DNA from: Septoria linicola
Lineage: Eukaryota; Ascomycota; Dothideomycetes; Mycosphaerellales; Mycosphaerellaceae
DNA: 64,000 nt
Direction: 5' to 3'
NCBI GenBank assembly: GCA_024114885.1
Contig: CP099427.1
Coordinates: 372,001 to 436,000 of the forward strand
The notes below the pieces were generated by a model. The model saw nothing but the letters and a program-made list of their open reading frames with translations, had not been told where the DNA came from and did no database searches. Numbering within the stretch: position 1 is the stretch's first letter; each line of letters begins with the position of its first letter. Below, piece after piece: positions 45,828 through 56,500 of this stretch. The position numbers were made by a program, and so were the translations under genes.

Positions 45828-46126
45828 GGATCACAACGACAGACTTATGTATCAGACTTGAACCCATTGCGCTACAGAACAATCCTTTGCTAACTGTATC
45901 ATGGATCGCCACACAACCATCAGGTGGCACAGTATGACCATTCGTCGTAACACGCAGAGACATCTCAGTGAGTACAACAGGATCTCTTCAGGCAGAGTGG
46001 CTATTTGTTACTGACATTCGTGGCCAGTGAAATCACATGACTATAGATTGGCGTGAGAAACAGATGTTGTTTGCTGTGCACGACGCGTAGAAGATAGAAG
46101 AAACATAACAAATTGACACATTCACG

Positions 46127-47086
46127 ATGGCATCAACAATGTATACATCATACGGACAATCAGCCAACAAAGGCCAGAAGCGTCGTAGAGACGACGAGGA
46201 GGATGGAGACCGGCGGCCCTCGAAGGCTGGGAAGGTGGACAGATGGAAGGGTAAATGCCTGCACTGTGGCGCGGAAGGCCACCAGTGGTCTTGGTGCTTC
46301 CAGCGCTGTGCGCACTGTGGCCAAACGATAGGCCATCATGCCGGCTACGATGCCAACGGTCACTGGTATCCGGCGCAGCGCTGCTACGACGCTCCGCATG
46401 GCCTCTACAACAGTCACAATCACCATGTCGACACCAGGGTGATTGCGTCTGAAGCCAGAGAGGAGGGGCGTCGAGCAGGCAGGATTGAAGGGATCAGGGA
46501 AACGGCTCTGCTGGTCCAAAGACTGGTCAACGAGAGGAACACTCTCTACGACAATCGAGTGGACCCTCAGTTCTTGGACCAGGCGGATGAGTACGTGCGT
46601 GACGCGGGACCATACTTCGAGGCCCCTTACCGTCATGAGCACCAACGCGATTTGAACGGGGATCTGGACGATCGTCTACGGCGGATCAATGAAGGCGAAA
46701 TCTCCTTTTTGGGCGCGGCAGCTCGGGCACAAATCCGAGACGAAGGGCGCCAAGCTCAAATCGAGGCTCCGCCAGCCGACAACGACGACTCGCAGCGACG
46801 CGGACCTGGTTGCATCAACTGTGAGGGACCCCATTGGGCATCAGACTGCCCACATCCCCACAGATGCACCAAGCGCGACAAAGACGGCCACCTCGCCAAC
46901 AGCTACTCGCGCGGCGAGTGCTACCACTGTGGAAATACCGGCCACCAGGCAGCTAAGTGTCCACGCAAGCAGGCTACATGCTTTCAATGTGGACAGCCTG
47001 GCCACAAAGCCGCCAAATGTCCCGATGGCAAAGGTCGTAGGGGACATGGCGGTGAACGTGGCGGTGGACGTGGTCGTGGTCGCTGA
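46127..47086 (+). CDS. CCHC zinc-knuckle protein with RGG tail
   Basis: A protein of 319 residues in one exon. At least four CCHC-type knuckles or variants: CLHCGAEGHQWSWC (about 43-56), CINCEGPHWASDC (about 226-238), CYHCGNTGHQAAKC and CFQCGQPGHKAAKC in tandem near the C-terminus. A degenerate segment (CTKRDKDGHLANSYSRGEC) sits between them. The centre (100-220) is helical and highly charged. The end is a Gly/Arg tail (GGERGGGRGRGR) typical of RNA-binding proteins. It resembles CNBP/Gis2-type single-stranded nucleic-acid binders; a domesticated retroelement Gag cannot be excluded. The 5' leader has short A-rich stretches. Confidence 0.8.
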   Translation: MASTMYTSYGQSANKGQKRRRDDEEDGDRRPSKAGKVDRWKGKCLHCGAEGHQWSWCFQRCAHCGQTIGHHAGYDANGHWYPAQRCYDAPHGLYNSHNHHVDTRVIASEAREEGRRAGRIEGIRETALLVQRLVNERNTLYDNRVDPQFLDQADEYVRDAGPYFEAPYRHEHQRDLNGDLDDRLRRINEGEISFLGAAARAQIRDEGRQAQIEAPPADNDDSQRRGPGCINCEGPHWASDCPHPHRCTKRDKDGHLANSYSRGECYHCGNTGHQAAKCPRKQATCFQCGQPGHKAAKCPDGKGRRGHGGERGGGRGRGR

Positions 47087-47906
47087 GGTCAGCGAGATCG
47101 TGTCTGGATTCCTGTTCTTTTCCCTTTCCCAAACTCTTCCATGGACTTTTTGGCCCCGGCATGGGTATCCTTTTTGGGCCCTGCGTGGGGGGGGGGAGGG
47201 TTTGACTCCTCAGTGAGTGTTTTTTTGGCCTCTTTGGAGGTATCTTTTGAACCCTATATGGGTGTTTTGGTGCTGGTGGCATCGATGTTGAAGCTGGGAG
47301 GCGGCAATGAGTGGCACTGTCGACACAGTGCTTGAAAGGGCAGCCTCAAGCCACGATCACCGGTGATATGTGGACCTGGCAAACGAAAGATTGATGCCGA
47401 GAACCATGATGATGCGTGGCCGAGGCATGATATGCAAGGCAAGACGACTTCATCGAGATCTGCGCTGCAACACTGTCTATTTCCGCGCACCCGGGGTCCT
47501 GCGACACCGTCTCAGCGAGCTCAGCGGATTCATCCCTTCGTGGCAGCCAGCACTCGATCACACAAATCAGGTTCCAAAGAGAAGGCTCGACAGACGCATG
47601 ATATCCGCTGGCAATTACTGTTCGCACACGGCACAACAAGAAGATCTGTACCAGGTCCTTGTAAAATTCGAAAGTAATGGCGCCGTCCGGCCTCAACAGA
47701 TTGATCAAGACTACCCAAGGATATCGGTGCTGTTGGAACCTACGCGCAACTCGAATCGTTGTCTCTTACTTTGACATCGAAAAGATCATGGTCGACTCTG
47801 CAAACCGCATGCAGCAGCAGCAGCTTGACTGCCACTCTCACCTCCTTTCAGTCCTTTCTACCGCGCTACAACGTCATCTGGTTTCTTCAGTACCGCATCA
47901 CCCACA
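47087..47906. other. 3' region of the zinc-knuckle gene, low-complexity then unassigned
   Basis: From 47120 to 47275 the DNA is a series of imperfect blocks built from TTTTTGG..C and GGGTATC-like elements, including runs of nine to ten G (around 47190) and seven T (around 47221). The rest, to 47906, has overlapping short frames. Some may belong to the decayed gene that follows, but no clear path is visible. Confidence 0.4.
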
Positions 47907-48625
47907 TTGTGAGAGGCATCGTACGAAAGTCTGAGCAATTCCCTGTCCAATCTAGAGCAAGATCCCAAACAAGAGCTGCAGCTGCCTCCAGGCGTAGCAC
48001 TCTTGAACCGAGTTGCTGCGCACATTGACGTTTCCGCACGAACGTTCGAAGTCGGAACATGAGAGAAAGGAGAAGAGTGCATCACACTCGAAGCACAGGC
48101 ACGCGAATCAGTAACGGCTCACATCAAGCTCGAAAAGGACAACGCATATCCTGAGCCAACAAGCGAGAACATCATGGCGTACGCTCGAGAAGCAATCGTC
48201 TATACGCTGGCACTTCAGATCTCATAGCATGTCAGGCTTCTTCATGTTGCTGGCCATTTTCAAGACTGCTCGGCTCGTCCGGTGACACTCTTCAGAAGCG
48301 GCGTATTGGAGAAAAGACAAGTATCTCCGCAAAGGCGTCAGCTTACCAACATTAATGCCAACTCAAAGGACGCAATGAGCAGCCTCTGGAGCATGTGCAG
48401 CCAACGACATACGACTGCGCCACTCTCGCTCTGGGAGCTTTCAACAGCACATTGTACAAGTATCAACATCGCTATCGCGAGAGTAACTCAGCCGTTGCAA
48501 GGTCTCTCCTCGACCTACTGCTCCTCAAGACCTGCATTCTGCACATTGAACATCCAACCGAAGCACCTGCTTGGCAGTCCCATTATACTTCTCGACCCAT
48601 GACGCTTCGAAGCTCAGAACTTTGA
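47907..48625 (+). pseudogene. Decayed gene of unknown family next to the AT-rich island
   Basis: Four coding-quality blocks lie in order but are broken by stops. After a TGA at 47910 comes LSNLEQDPKQELQLPPGVAL and NRVAAHIDVSARTFEVG. After a TGA at 48060 in the same frame comes ITLEAQARESVTAHIKLEKD and ENIMAYAREAIVYTLALQIS, ending at a TAG at 48225. A second frame has MSGFFMLLAIFKTARLVR, a TGA at 48283, then EAAYWRKDKYLRKGVSLPTL and a TGA at 48376. A third frame ends with TYDCATLALGAFNSTLYKYQ and RSLLDLLLLKTCILHIEH. Several broken sites read TGAGA or GGTGAC, as expected if CGA codons became TGA. The original function is not recognised. Confidence 0.5.
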
Positions 48626-49330
48626 GTCATCATCAGCGCCGCTACCAGGACGATCGCTCAAGGAAATAGACTGCCATGACCCTAGACGATGTGCATACGA
48701 TGGACAGTTGCAGTGAACGCGATACGAAGAGTCGCTTGAACGATCGAGAGCACATCAACATCACCGCTACCCGCTCCAATGCCGGTCTCCATCATTCCTC
48801 TCGCTGTGCACAAGGGGACAGCAGACAATTATGGTAGCCTCCAGATGTTCCAGAACGCCAGACGCACGGCAAAGTTGAGCATTGCAGTGCAAAACCGTCG
48901 TCGTATCCATTGACTCGGCAGCTCTGTGGTATTAGGGTCATCAAGACACGAAGCGAATGCACGTCGGCCACCTCTCCAAAGATTTTCCCACTCAGGCAAC
49001 CCGATGCGTGTGACGAGAGAGACGGAGCTCTCAATGTTCAACTACTGCCCATCACGCTCGAAAGACCTATGCTTTTGACAGTCTTTGTCAGCCATCTCAA
49101 ACGATTTTCGGCGAATCGAACGAAGTCAGCACCTGCTTTTTGAATCAGGAAGTGATGGTGCGTCAACGAACGCCACTTTTCCAAGACCACCGGTATCGAT
49201 TTTTGCGCAGCGGCTGCTAGCATGCACCCAACCAAGACTTCGCCGTAAGGCTCGTCTTCAATCATTCTTGCTCACGCAGGCGGCGTGTTAATCTATGCAG
49301 CACCACGAAGCTCGTCTATAGACATAGTCG
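48626..49330. other. Unassigned flank of the AT-rich island
   Basis: Normal base composition. Minus frames at 48829-49041 and 49038-49265 are open but short and without recognised content. They may be further remnants of the decayed gene's neighbour. Composition changes abruptly after about 49330. Confidence 0.4.
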
Positions 49331-49811
49331 AGTTTCGAGAAAAGTCCTAGACCAATTTTTGGCCTTACGCTTTAATGTTATAGGCCCGCGAATACCGTCT
49401 ATTCGCCTATATCTTAGTAGCTCTTTACTAAAACTTGGATACTACGCGCTAAGTTTATATATAATATATATCTAAATTATAATACCTTAGAAATCTAACG
49501 ATAATAGTAGTATAAAGCCGCTAATACTAACGATACTACTAGCGTACCTCGCACTATTAACCTTAATTAAGCTTAAGTCTAGTAATAGGTACTATAACTT
49601 AAGAAGACTACTATATCGTTTACTAGCTTAGTCTAGCTACTAGTAATTTAGTACCTCTATCGAGGGACTTATACTATGATAGAGGCTATTCTATTACTAG
49701 AGTAACTACTATATAGTACTAAAACTTAGTAAAAAGTACTCGTCTATAGCTTAGAGCTAATTCTTAGTAAATCGACTAAAGTTACGACTAGACTATAATA
49801 TCGTAGTATAT

Positions 49812-50316
49812 AAAAATTTAATAGAGATAGCTCGTTAGTTCTTAATTAATATCTGACTTAGAGGTTAATTAAATATTAATCGTTAGTTAATTAATTATTA
49901 TTCTTTAAAGTAGAGTATAGACGACTACTTAAGTATTCTCTCTAAGATTACTAAAATCTTCTAGGCTATATAATCGCTTATATAGCCTTAGACTAGTTTA
50001 GAAAGTTATAGAATCTTTAATTAGAAACCTAACTTTCTTTAGACTTCTCTATAATTCTAGATCTTTAAGCTAGATAGTACTAGATAGGAGACCTCTACTA
50101 ACGTATACTAGAGAAACTTCTAAGGTATTATTTAGATAATTTTAGACCTTCTTCCTTTTTAGGAATCTAATAGCTATTACGTAACCTAGTTATATAACGT
50201 TAGAGTCGCCTCCTAATATAAAATCTAACAGCTGTCACGTGACTTCGTCACGTGACGTTAGGGTCGCCCCTAGAAGTCTAGCCTTAAGATAAGCTAAGCT
50301 TATTTTTCTAGAATAC
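49812..50316 (-). repeat. Left LTR-like repeat of the copia element
   Basis: Matches 60473-61022 in the same direction. Shared landmarks are GATAGCTCGTTAGTTCTTAA at the start, TACTTAAGTATTCTCTCTAA, TAGTTTAGAAAGTTATAGAA, and GTGACGTTAGGGTCGCC followed by AGCTAAGCTTAT at the end. Similarity stops just after about 50316. Differences between the copies are mainly C/T and G/A. Strand is inferred from the minus-strand gag and RNase H remnants, which would make this the 3' LTR. Confidence 0.65.
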
Positions 50317-50466
50317 TCTCTTAAGCTTTACTTATATAAGGTTAGTATAATTACTTAAGCCTATTATATTAAAAGGCGTATTCTCTTTATTAATGCCTAT
50401 TATTATCCGCGGCCGCGTATAGTCTATAGTCTGACTATATATTAGGCTAAAGAGTTATTTCTAGAG

Positions 50467-50527
50467 AAGGTCAAAGCTTCGTCTAGAGTAGGTCAAAGCT
50501 TTTCTAATCTTAGTCAAAGCTTTTTCA
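50467..50527. repeat. Three 21-22-bp tandem units containing GGTCAAAGCTT
   Basis: Units start near 50469, 50491 and 50512. They keep CA dinucleotides (TCAAAG) that are otherwise rare in this island. A NotI-like GCGGCCGC lies just upstream at about 50410. Confidence 0.7.
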
Positions 50528-50759
50528 GACTAAAATCGGCTATAATCGCTAGATCTCTATACTTTATAGGCGTCCCTACTATATATAGACTAGCTACAGT
50601 CCTTTAGTCTATAGTAAGACGATAATTTGCTTACTAATTAATTTATTAAACGCCTGTCTAGTCTTTAGACTAAAAAGTAGTCTTAAAAATCGAATTTTAT
50701 CGATTCTAATTAGATACTAAGTCTTTAGATAGCTAGTTTTACTCCTATCTACACTCACT

Positions 50760-51350
50760 ACTAGGTTTATCCTATTAGATACTCTCTTAAACTCTTAAAT
50801 AGAGTAGTATCTCGTAGCTTAGTATAGAGATCTACTACTTTCTCTTTTATAGAGATCTAAACTAGCTCTATTAGGGCTAAATAGTAGATATCTCGTATAT
50901 AATAATACTAAATGTCTATATACTTAGTCTTAGCGTAGTGTTTAGGGTTATTAGCTAATTCTATAGCTGAGTTTGAATTACTATAGACTATAATCGTCTT
51001 TTCTTCTATATCTAGTTCTTTATAGAGGTCTTTTAAGAATATAGCCTCTTTAGTAGTCTCTTTTAAGGCTATATATTCTACTATATAACTAGATAAGGCT
51101 ATAGATTTATATATTATAAAGCGCTAGCTTATAGGTAATTATTTATTAAGAAAGAAATAATAACCTATTATAGATTTTTGTATAGTATAATTACCTCCCT
51201 AATCTATGTCGCTATAAGCTTTTAGATAAGAAGGAGATTAAGCTTTATATACTAGCGATAGATCTAGAGCTTAAGGGTTATTTCAATATTTCTAGATCCT
51301 ATTAAGAGCTTTGAAATATATAGAATCTAGATTTAATATAAATTTAGCTA
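50760..51350 (-). pseudogene. Ty1/copia RNase H remnant
   Basis: On the minus strand, reading through stops, the product follows the RNase H end of copia polyproteins. It contains AYSDIDWGG, SIIGYYFFLNK, LPISWRF, SSYIVEYIALKETTKEA, FLKDLYKEL, IVYSNSNSAIELANNPKHY, AKTKYIDI and YYIRDI. RIP-type stops interrupt it. Enzymatically dead as it stands. Confidence 0.75.
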
Positions 51351-51399
51351 CTTAGCTAATACTATACGCTATATCTAGCCTAGTTTTAGTAGCTACGTA

Positions 51400-51575
51400 G
51401 GCGTCTACTTAAGTATTCTCTCTAAGACTACTAGAGTCTTCTAGGCTACGTAATCGCTTACGTAGCCTTAGATTAGTTTAGAAAGTTATAGAATCTTTAA
51501 TTAGAAATCTAACTTTCTTTAGGCTTCTCTTCAATTCTAGACCTTTAAGCTAGTTAGTACTAGGTAGGAGACTCT
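51400..51575 (-). repeat. Partial internal copy of the LTR sequence
   Basis: A further copy of the LTR middle part (TACTTAAGTATTCTCTCTAA through TTAGTACTAGGTAGGAGA) lies between the RNase H remnant and the inverted reverse-transcriptase remnant. Its orientation matches the outer LTR repeats. It marks a junction between element fragments. Confidence 0.55.
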
Positions 51576-51589
51576 CTAAAGTATCTAAG

Positions 51590-52570
51590 ATAGATATAGA
51601 GGATATTACTAGTTCTAGACCTAAAAATACTCTAGAAGACGATAGTCTAGATAACGAGCTAGCCTTATATATCTTTATAGCTAGTAATAATTATAATAAC
51701 CCTACTACCTATAAAGAAGTTATTAATAGTCCTAATAAAGAAAAATAGTTAGAGTCTATATTATCTAAAATTAATAACCTTAATAGACTAAAAACCTAGG
51801 ACTTAGTAGACCTATATAAAGATAGAAAAGTTATTAAAGGTAGGTAGGTCTTTAAGATAATAAGAGACCTCTATAGTAATCTTATTAAGTTTAAAAGTAG
51901 ATAGGTTACTAAGAGCTTTAAGTAAGTACTAGGCCTAGACTACGATAATACTTTTAGTAATATATATTACTCTAAAACCTAGTATTCTCTTTTCTATATA
52001 GTAGCTTATAAAGGGTTAGAAATCGAATAAATCGATATAAAACTCGCTTTCTCTAATAGCTCTATAGATAAAGAGATATATATCGAATAGCCTATAGGTT
52101 TTCTAGTTAAAGAGGAAGAGTCTAAAGTCTATTACCTTAATACTACTTTATATAGCCTAAAACAAGCTAGTAGATAATAGTATTTATATCTTAAGTCTAT
52201 ATTAGCTAAATATAATTTTTATTCTTTACTTAAGAATAGTATAGCCTTTAAAAATAAAGAGATAGGCGTCTATATTATATATTATATAGATAATATACTT
52301 ATATTTAGCTCTAGTCTAAACCTAGTAGATTAGGTTAAGACTAATCTCTCTAGATACCTAGAAATAAGCGATCTAAGCTAAATTAAGTACTATCTAGGTA
52401 TAGAAGTATCTAGAGATAGAGCTAATAAAGTAATTACTCTATCTTAAAAGGGTTATCTACTTAAAATACTAGAGAGATATAATAAAATCAAGCTTAATTC
52501 TATCTCTATACTTATAGAATAAGATATATATCTAGAAAAAGCTAAAAATAAAGCTAAACTAGATAATATA
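51590..52570 (+). pseudogene. Ty1/copia reverse transcriptase remnant, inverted relative to RNase H
   Basis: On the plus strand, reading through stops, the copia RT order is clear: TYKEVINSPNKEK, DLVDLYKDRKVIKGR, FKSR then SFK, IDIKLAFSNSSIDKEIYIE, PIGFLV, LYSLKQASR, then YYIDNILIF (where the family has YVDD), KYYLGIEVSRD and GYLLKILERYN. Many former Trp and Gln codons are TAG/TAA. The RT stops near 52570 without a following RNase H on this strand. Confidence 0.8.
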
Positions 52571-52927
52571 AAGTAATTTTAAAAGGAGGTATTATCTTTA
52601 GTAGCTAGTACGCCCTCTATATTACTAGACAAGGCCTCGTTATTAGAATCTTCTTACTACGTAAGCTAGAGTAGGATACTCTTAGTAATAGTAGCTAGCT
52701 ATATTAAGTTTATCTAAAGCTATGTTTACTCTACTAAAGGCTAGTCGTACTCTAACGTCTCGCGCTAGATTAGGTCTATTAAAGGCTCGTACTATAATAT
52801 CTTACTACTCTAGGACTCGAGCTATTCTATAATATACTAGTATAATAGTAGCTCTAATATAATAGAGGAGAGAGCGTTAGTCGCTATAGTATCTAAGGCT
52901 TTATATTCTATAGTTACTAGAGCCTCG

Positions 52928-52999
52928 TATACTACTATCTCTAGGTCTTTATATACTACTATCTCTAGATTATTATATACTACTATCTCTAGAGTATTA
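52928..52999. repeat. Three 24-bp tandem units
   Basis: The unit core TATACTACTATCTCTAG starts at 52928, 52952 and 52976, with a 7-base variable spacer. Confidence 0.8.
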
Positions 53000-53549
53000 T
53001 ATATATATTAGTATATAAACGCTTTATCTTTAATAGAGGCCTCTTTAAAGACCTCTTCCTCTTTAATAGAGGCTAGGATCTCTAGTAAGTAGCTTAGTAT
53101 ACGCTAAAGCGTAGGGTTAGTAGCTACTCTACGAGTTACTATACGTAGCTATATCGTATTATTAGGCTAAGTACTATCCTAATAGGAGCCCTTATTACTA
53201 TTCTTACTATACTAGGAACGTGTCTAGTATATACGCTTCTTTAGCTTCTATAGAATAATATCTTTACTACGACACGATAATAGGATTACCTTTAGCGCTA
53301 TTATTATATACTATTTCGAGATCGAGAGGTAGAAAGTTAAAGAGGAAGTTATAGAGTATATAGACCTCTAGTCGACAAAGCTTAAGCTTTACTTAGAGCG
53401 TACTAGCTTTAGGACAATAAAGCTTAGACCCTAGTAAGATAAAGCTTAGATAAGTATAAGAGTAGTAGTTATAGACTATTAAGATAATCTAGCTAGTAGA
53501 GAAGTCTATACCTTCCTTACTATATCGATATAAGTAGAGAGTAATCCTC

Positions 53550-56500
53550 TATCTTTTTCTAGCTAGATTCTAAGAAGCTAGAATTCTAAATATTTTAAGT
53601 CTTTAAGTAGATATTATAAGCTAGAATTAGACTATCTAGAGTCTTAAGAAAAATTCCTTAGACCTTCTAGACTAAGAGAGTCTAGATATACTTAGTTAGG
53701 CTTATAGTCTAGTAATATACTCTAAGGTCTTTAAATAAACCTAGAATTACTAAATCCTACTACTTTTAGAGTAAGCTTATTAGCTAAGCTTAGACTATCT
53801 AAGGCTTTAGAGTATATATCTAGAAAGTAAGTCCTAAAGGCTTTAAATATATACTATAAGGCTTAAGATATAGTAATAGAGTAAGTAATCTTAAAGTAAT
53901 ACTAAAACTTCTAGAATTTACTATTTCTAGAGTACTATAAGCTAGATATAGACTATTATAAGCTATATATTATATATTCTAAGCCTTATAGATCTAAAGG
54001 CTCTAATTAAATAGTTTAAGGCTCTAAAGATAGTAGTAGAGTATAGGATCTCTAAAAAAAAAGCTAGATTTTAAGACTTTACTAATTTTTAAGCCTTATA
54101 AGCTAGATTTAGACTATTATAAGTATCTTACTATATATAATATATTAGCCTTATAGGTCTAGAGGCTCTATAGAAATAGTATAAGGCTTAAAATATAGTA
54201 GTATAGTAAGAGATCTTAGAAGAAAGCTAGAACCTTAAAATTCTATCTTTTATAGAGTTCTATAAGCTAGATTAAGACTATTCTAAGCCTAAGAAGATAC
54301 TTAATAAGTATCATAGACTTAAAAACTCTAAATATACTTAATAAGGCTTAAAAGATAGTAGTAGAGTTAGAGATCTTAAAGTAATACTAATTATCTAGAT
54401 CTTACTATTTTTAAAGTCTTTTAAGCTAATTATAGACTATTTAGAGCCTTATAAGATATTTTCTAAGCCTTATAGATCTAGAGGCTCTAAAAATATAGTT
54501 ATAGACTTTAAAGATAGTAGTAGAGTAAGAGGCTTTTAAATAAAAGCTAGAGTTTTAAGACTTTACTATTTCTAGAGTCTTATAAGCTAAACTTTAACTA
54601 TTATAAGCCTTAGATAATATATTATAAGCCTAATAGATCTAAAGGCTCTAAGTATACTTAATTAGACTTAAGATATTATAATCTAGTAAGAGGTCTTTAG
54701 ATATAGCTAGAATTCTAAGATTTAATTATATTTAGAGTCTTTTAAGCTATATATTAACTATTATAAGCCTTATAAAAGATATAATAAGCCTTAGATATCT
54801 AGAGGCTCTATAAAAATAGTAAGAGGCTTAGAATATAGTAGTAGAGTATAGAATCTATAGAATAAGACTAGAATTATTTAGATTTACTATATTTTAGATC
54901 TTATAAGCTAGACTAAGACTATTATAAGCCTTAATAGTTATATTATAAGCTTCTAATACCTAGAGACTCTAAATATATAAGATAAGGCTCAAAATATAGT
55001 AATAGAGTAAGTAATCTTAGACTAAATTAATAAAGTTTAGATATTCTACTAATTTTCAAGTCTTATAAGCTAGATTTTACTTATTTAAAGCTTTATAGAA
55101 TATATTATAAGCCTTATAGATATAAACGTATAAAAGAAATACTAATAGACTTATAATATAGTAGTAAGATAGAAGAGATTTAATTAGAATTTAAATTCTA
55201 GAATTTTACTAGTATTAGTTTACTAATAAGTAGATCTAGACTATTATAAGTCTAATAAGATATATTATAAGCCTTTAAGACTAAAAGGCTCTTATTAAGA
55301 AGTATTAGGCTTAAAATATAGTAGTAGTATATAGAATATTAAGATAGAATTAGAGGTTTTAGAAATATTATTCTATTTCTATAGCTATACTATAGATATT
55401 TAAGCCTTAAATTAGATAGTATTACTCTTATATACTTAAGTAAAGATACTTAATAGTTATTTTAAGGCTTAGAGTAAATTAGTATAGTAGAAGTTTTTAA
55501 AACTTATTCTCTAATCTTCTACTTATATTTCTTTATAGAGCCTTATATACTAGACTTAGTATAGATTAAGTCTTTTATTTTCTTTTATAAGCCTTATAGA
55601 GCTAGAGACTCTTACTATATATTCTAGAATCTATATATTAGAACTATAGTAAAGACTCTTAAGAGAAGTTTAAAATTTCTATACTTTTATCTATTATTAA
55701 GCTTTATATATTAAATTCTAAAGTACTAAGAGCCTTTTTCTATATTTTATAGATCTTCTAGAGCTAGAGGCTTTATATAAAGCCTCTAATACTTATAATA
55801 GATAGTTATAGTAATAAGCTTTAATCTAAGCTCTAAGAATTATAAGATTCTTATCTATCTTAGTATCTTATAGATTAGATTTAGTATATTTAGAGTCTTT
55901 AGAAATATATTATAAGCTTTTTATAGCTAGAGACTCTAAATAAAATCTTTAAGGCTTATACTAAAGATATATAGTAAGTAACCTAGAGTAGAATTAAGAG
56001 TTTTTTAATATTTTCCTCTATTCTAGAGTCTAATAAGCTAGACTTAGAGTATTTTTAGTCTTCTACTATCTACTATAAGCCTTTAAGATCTAGAGACTCT
56101 AAATATATACTATAAGGCTTAGAATATAGTAGATAAGTTAAAGATATAGCTAAGATTCTAGTATTCTTTCTTTTTAGAGTTCTATAAGCTAGACTTTATC
56201 TAATTTTTAGCCTTATACTATATATCCTAAGCTTAATAGATCTATAGGCTCTAGATACTTACTCTAAGACTTATAAAATAGTAGTAGAATAGATATTTAA
56301 AGATAAATCTTTAACTTCTAGATTTCTTATCTATTTTAGAGTCTTATAAGTTAAGTCTAGAGTATTTAGAGCCTTCTATTATAGATTATAAGCTTTATAG
56401 AGTTAGATTTCCTAAGTATCTAGTTTAAAGCTTAAAAGAAATAGAGTAAGAGATTTTTAAATAAAAGCTAGGTTTTCTAGATCTTACTATCTTTAGAGCC

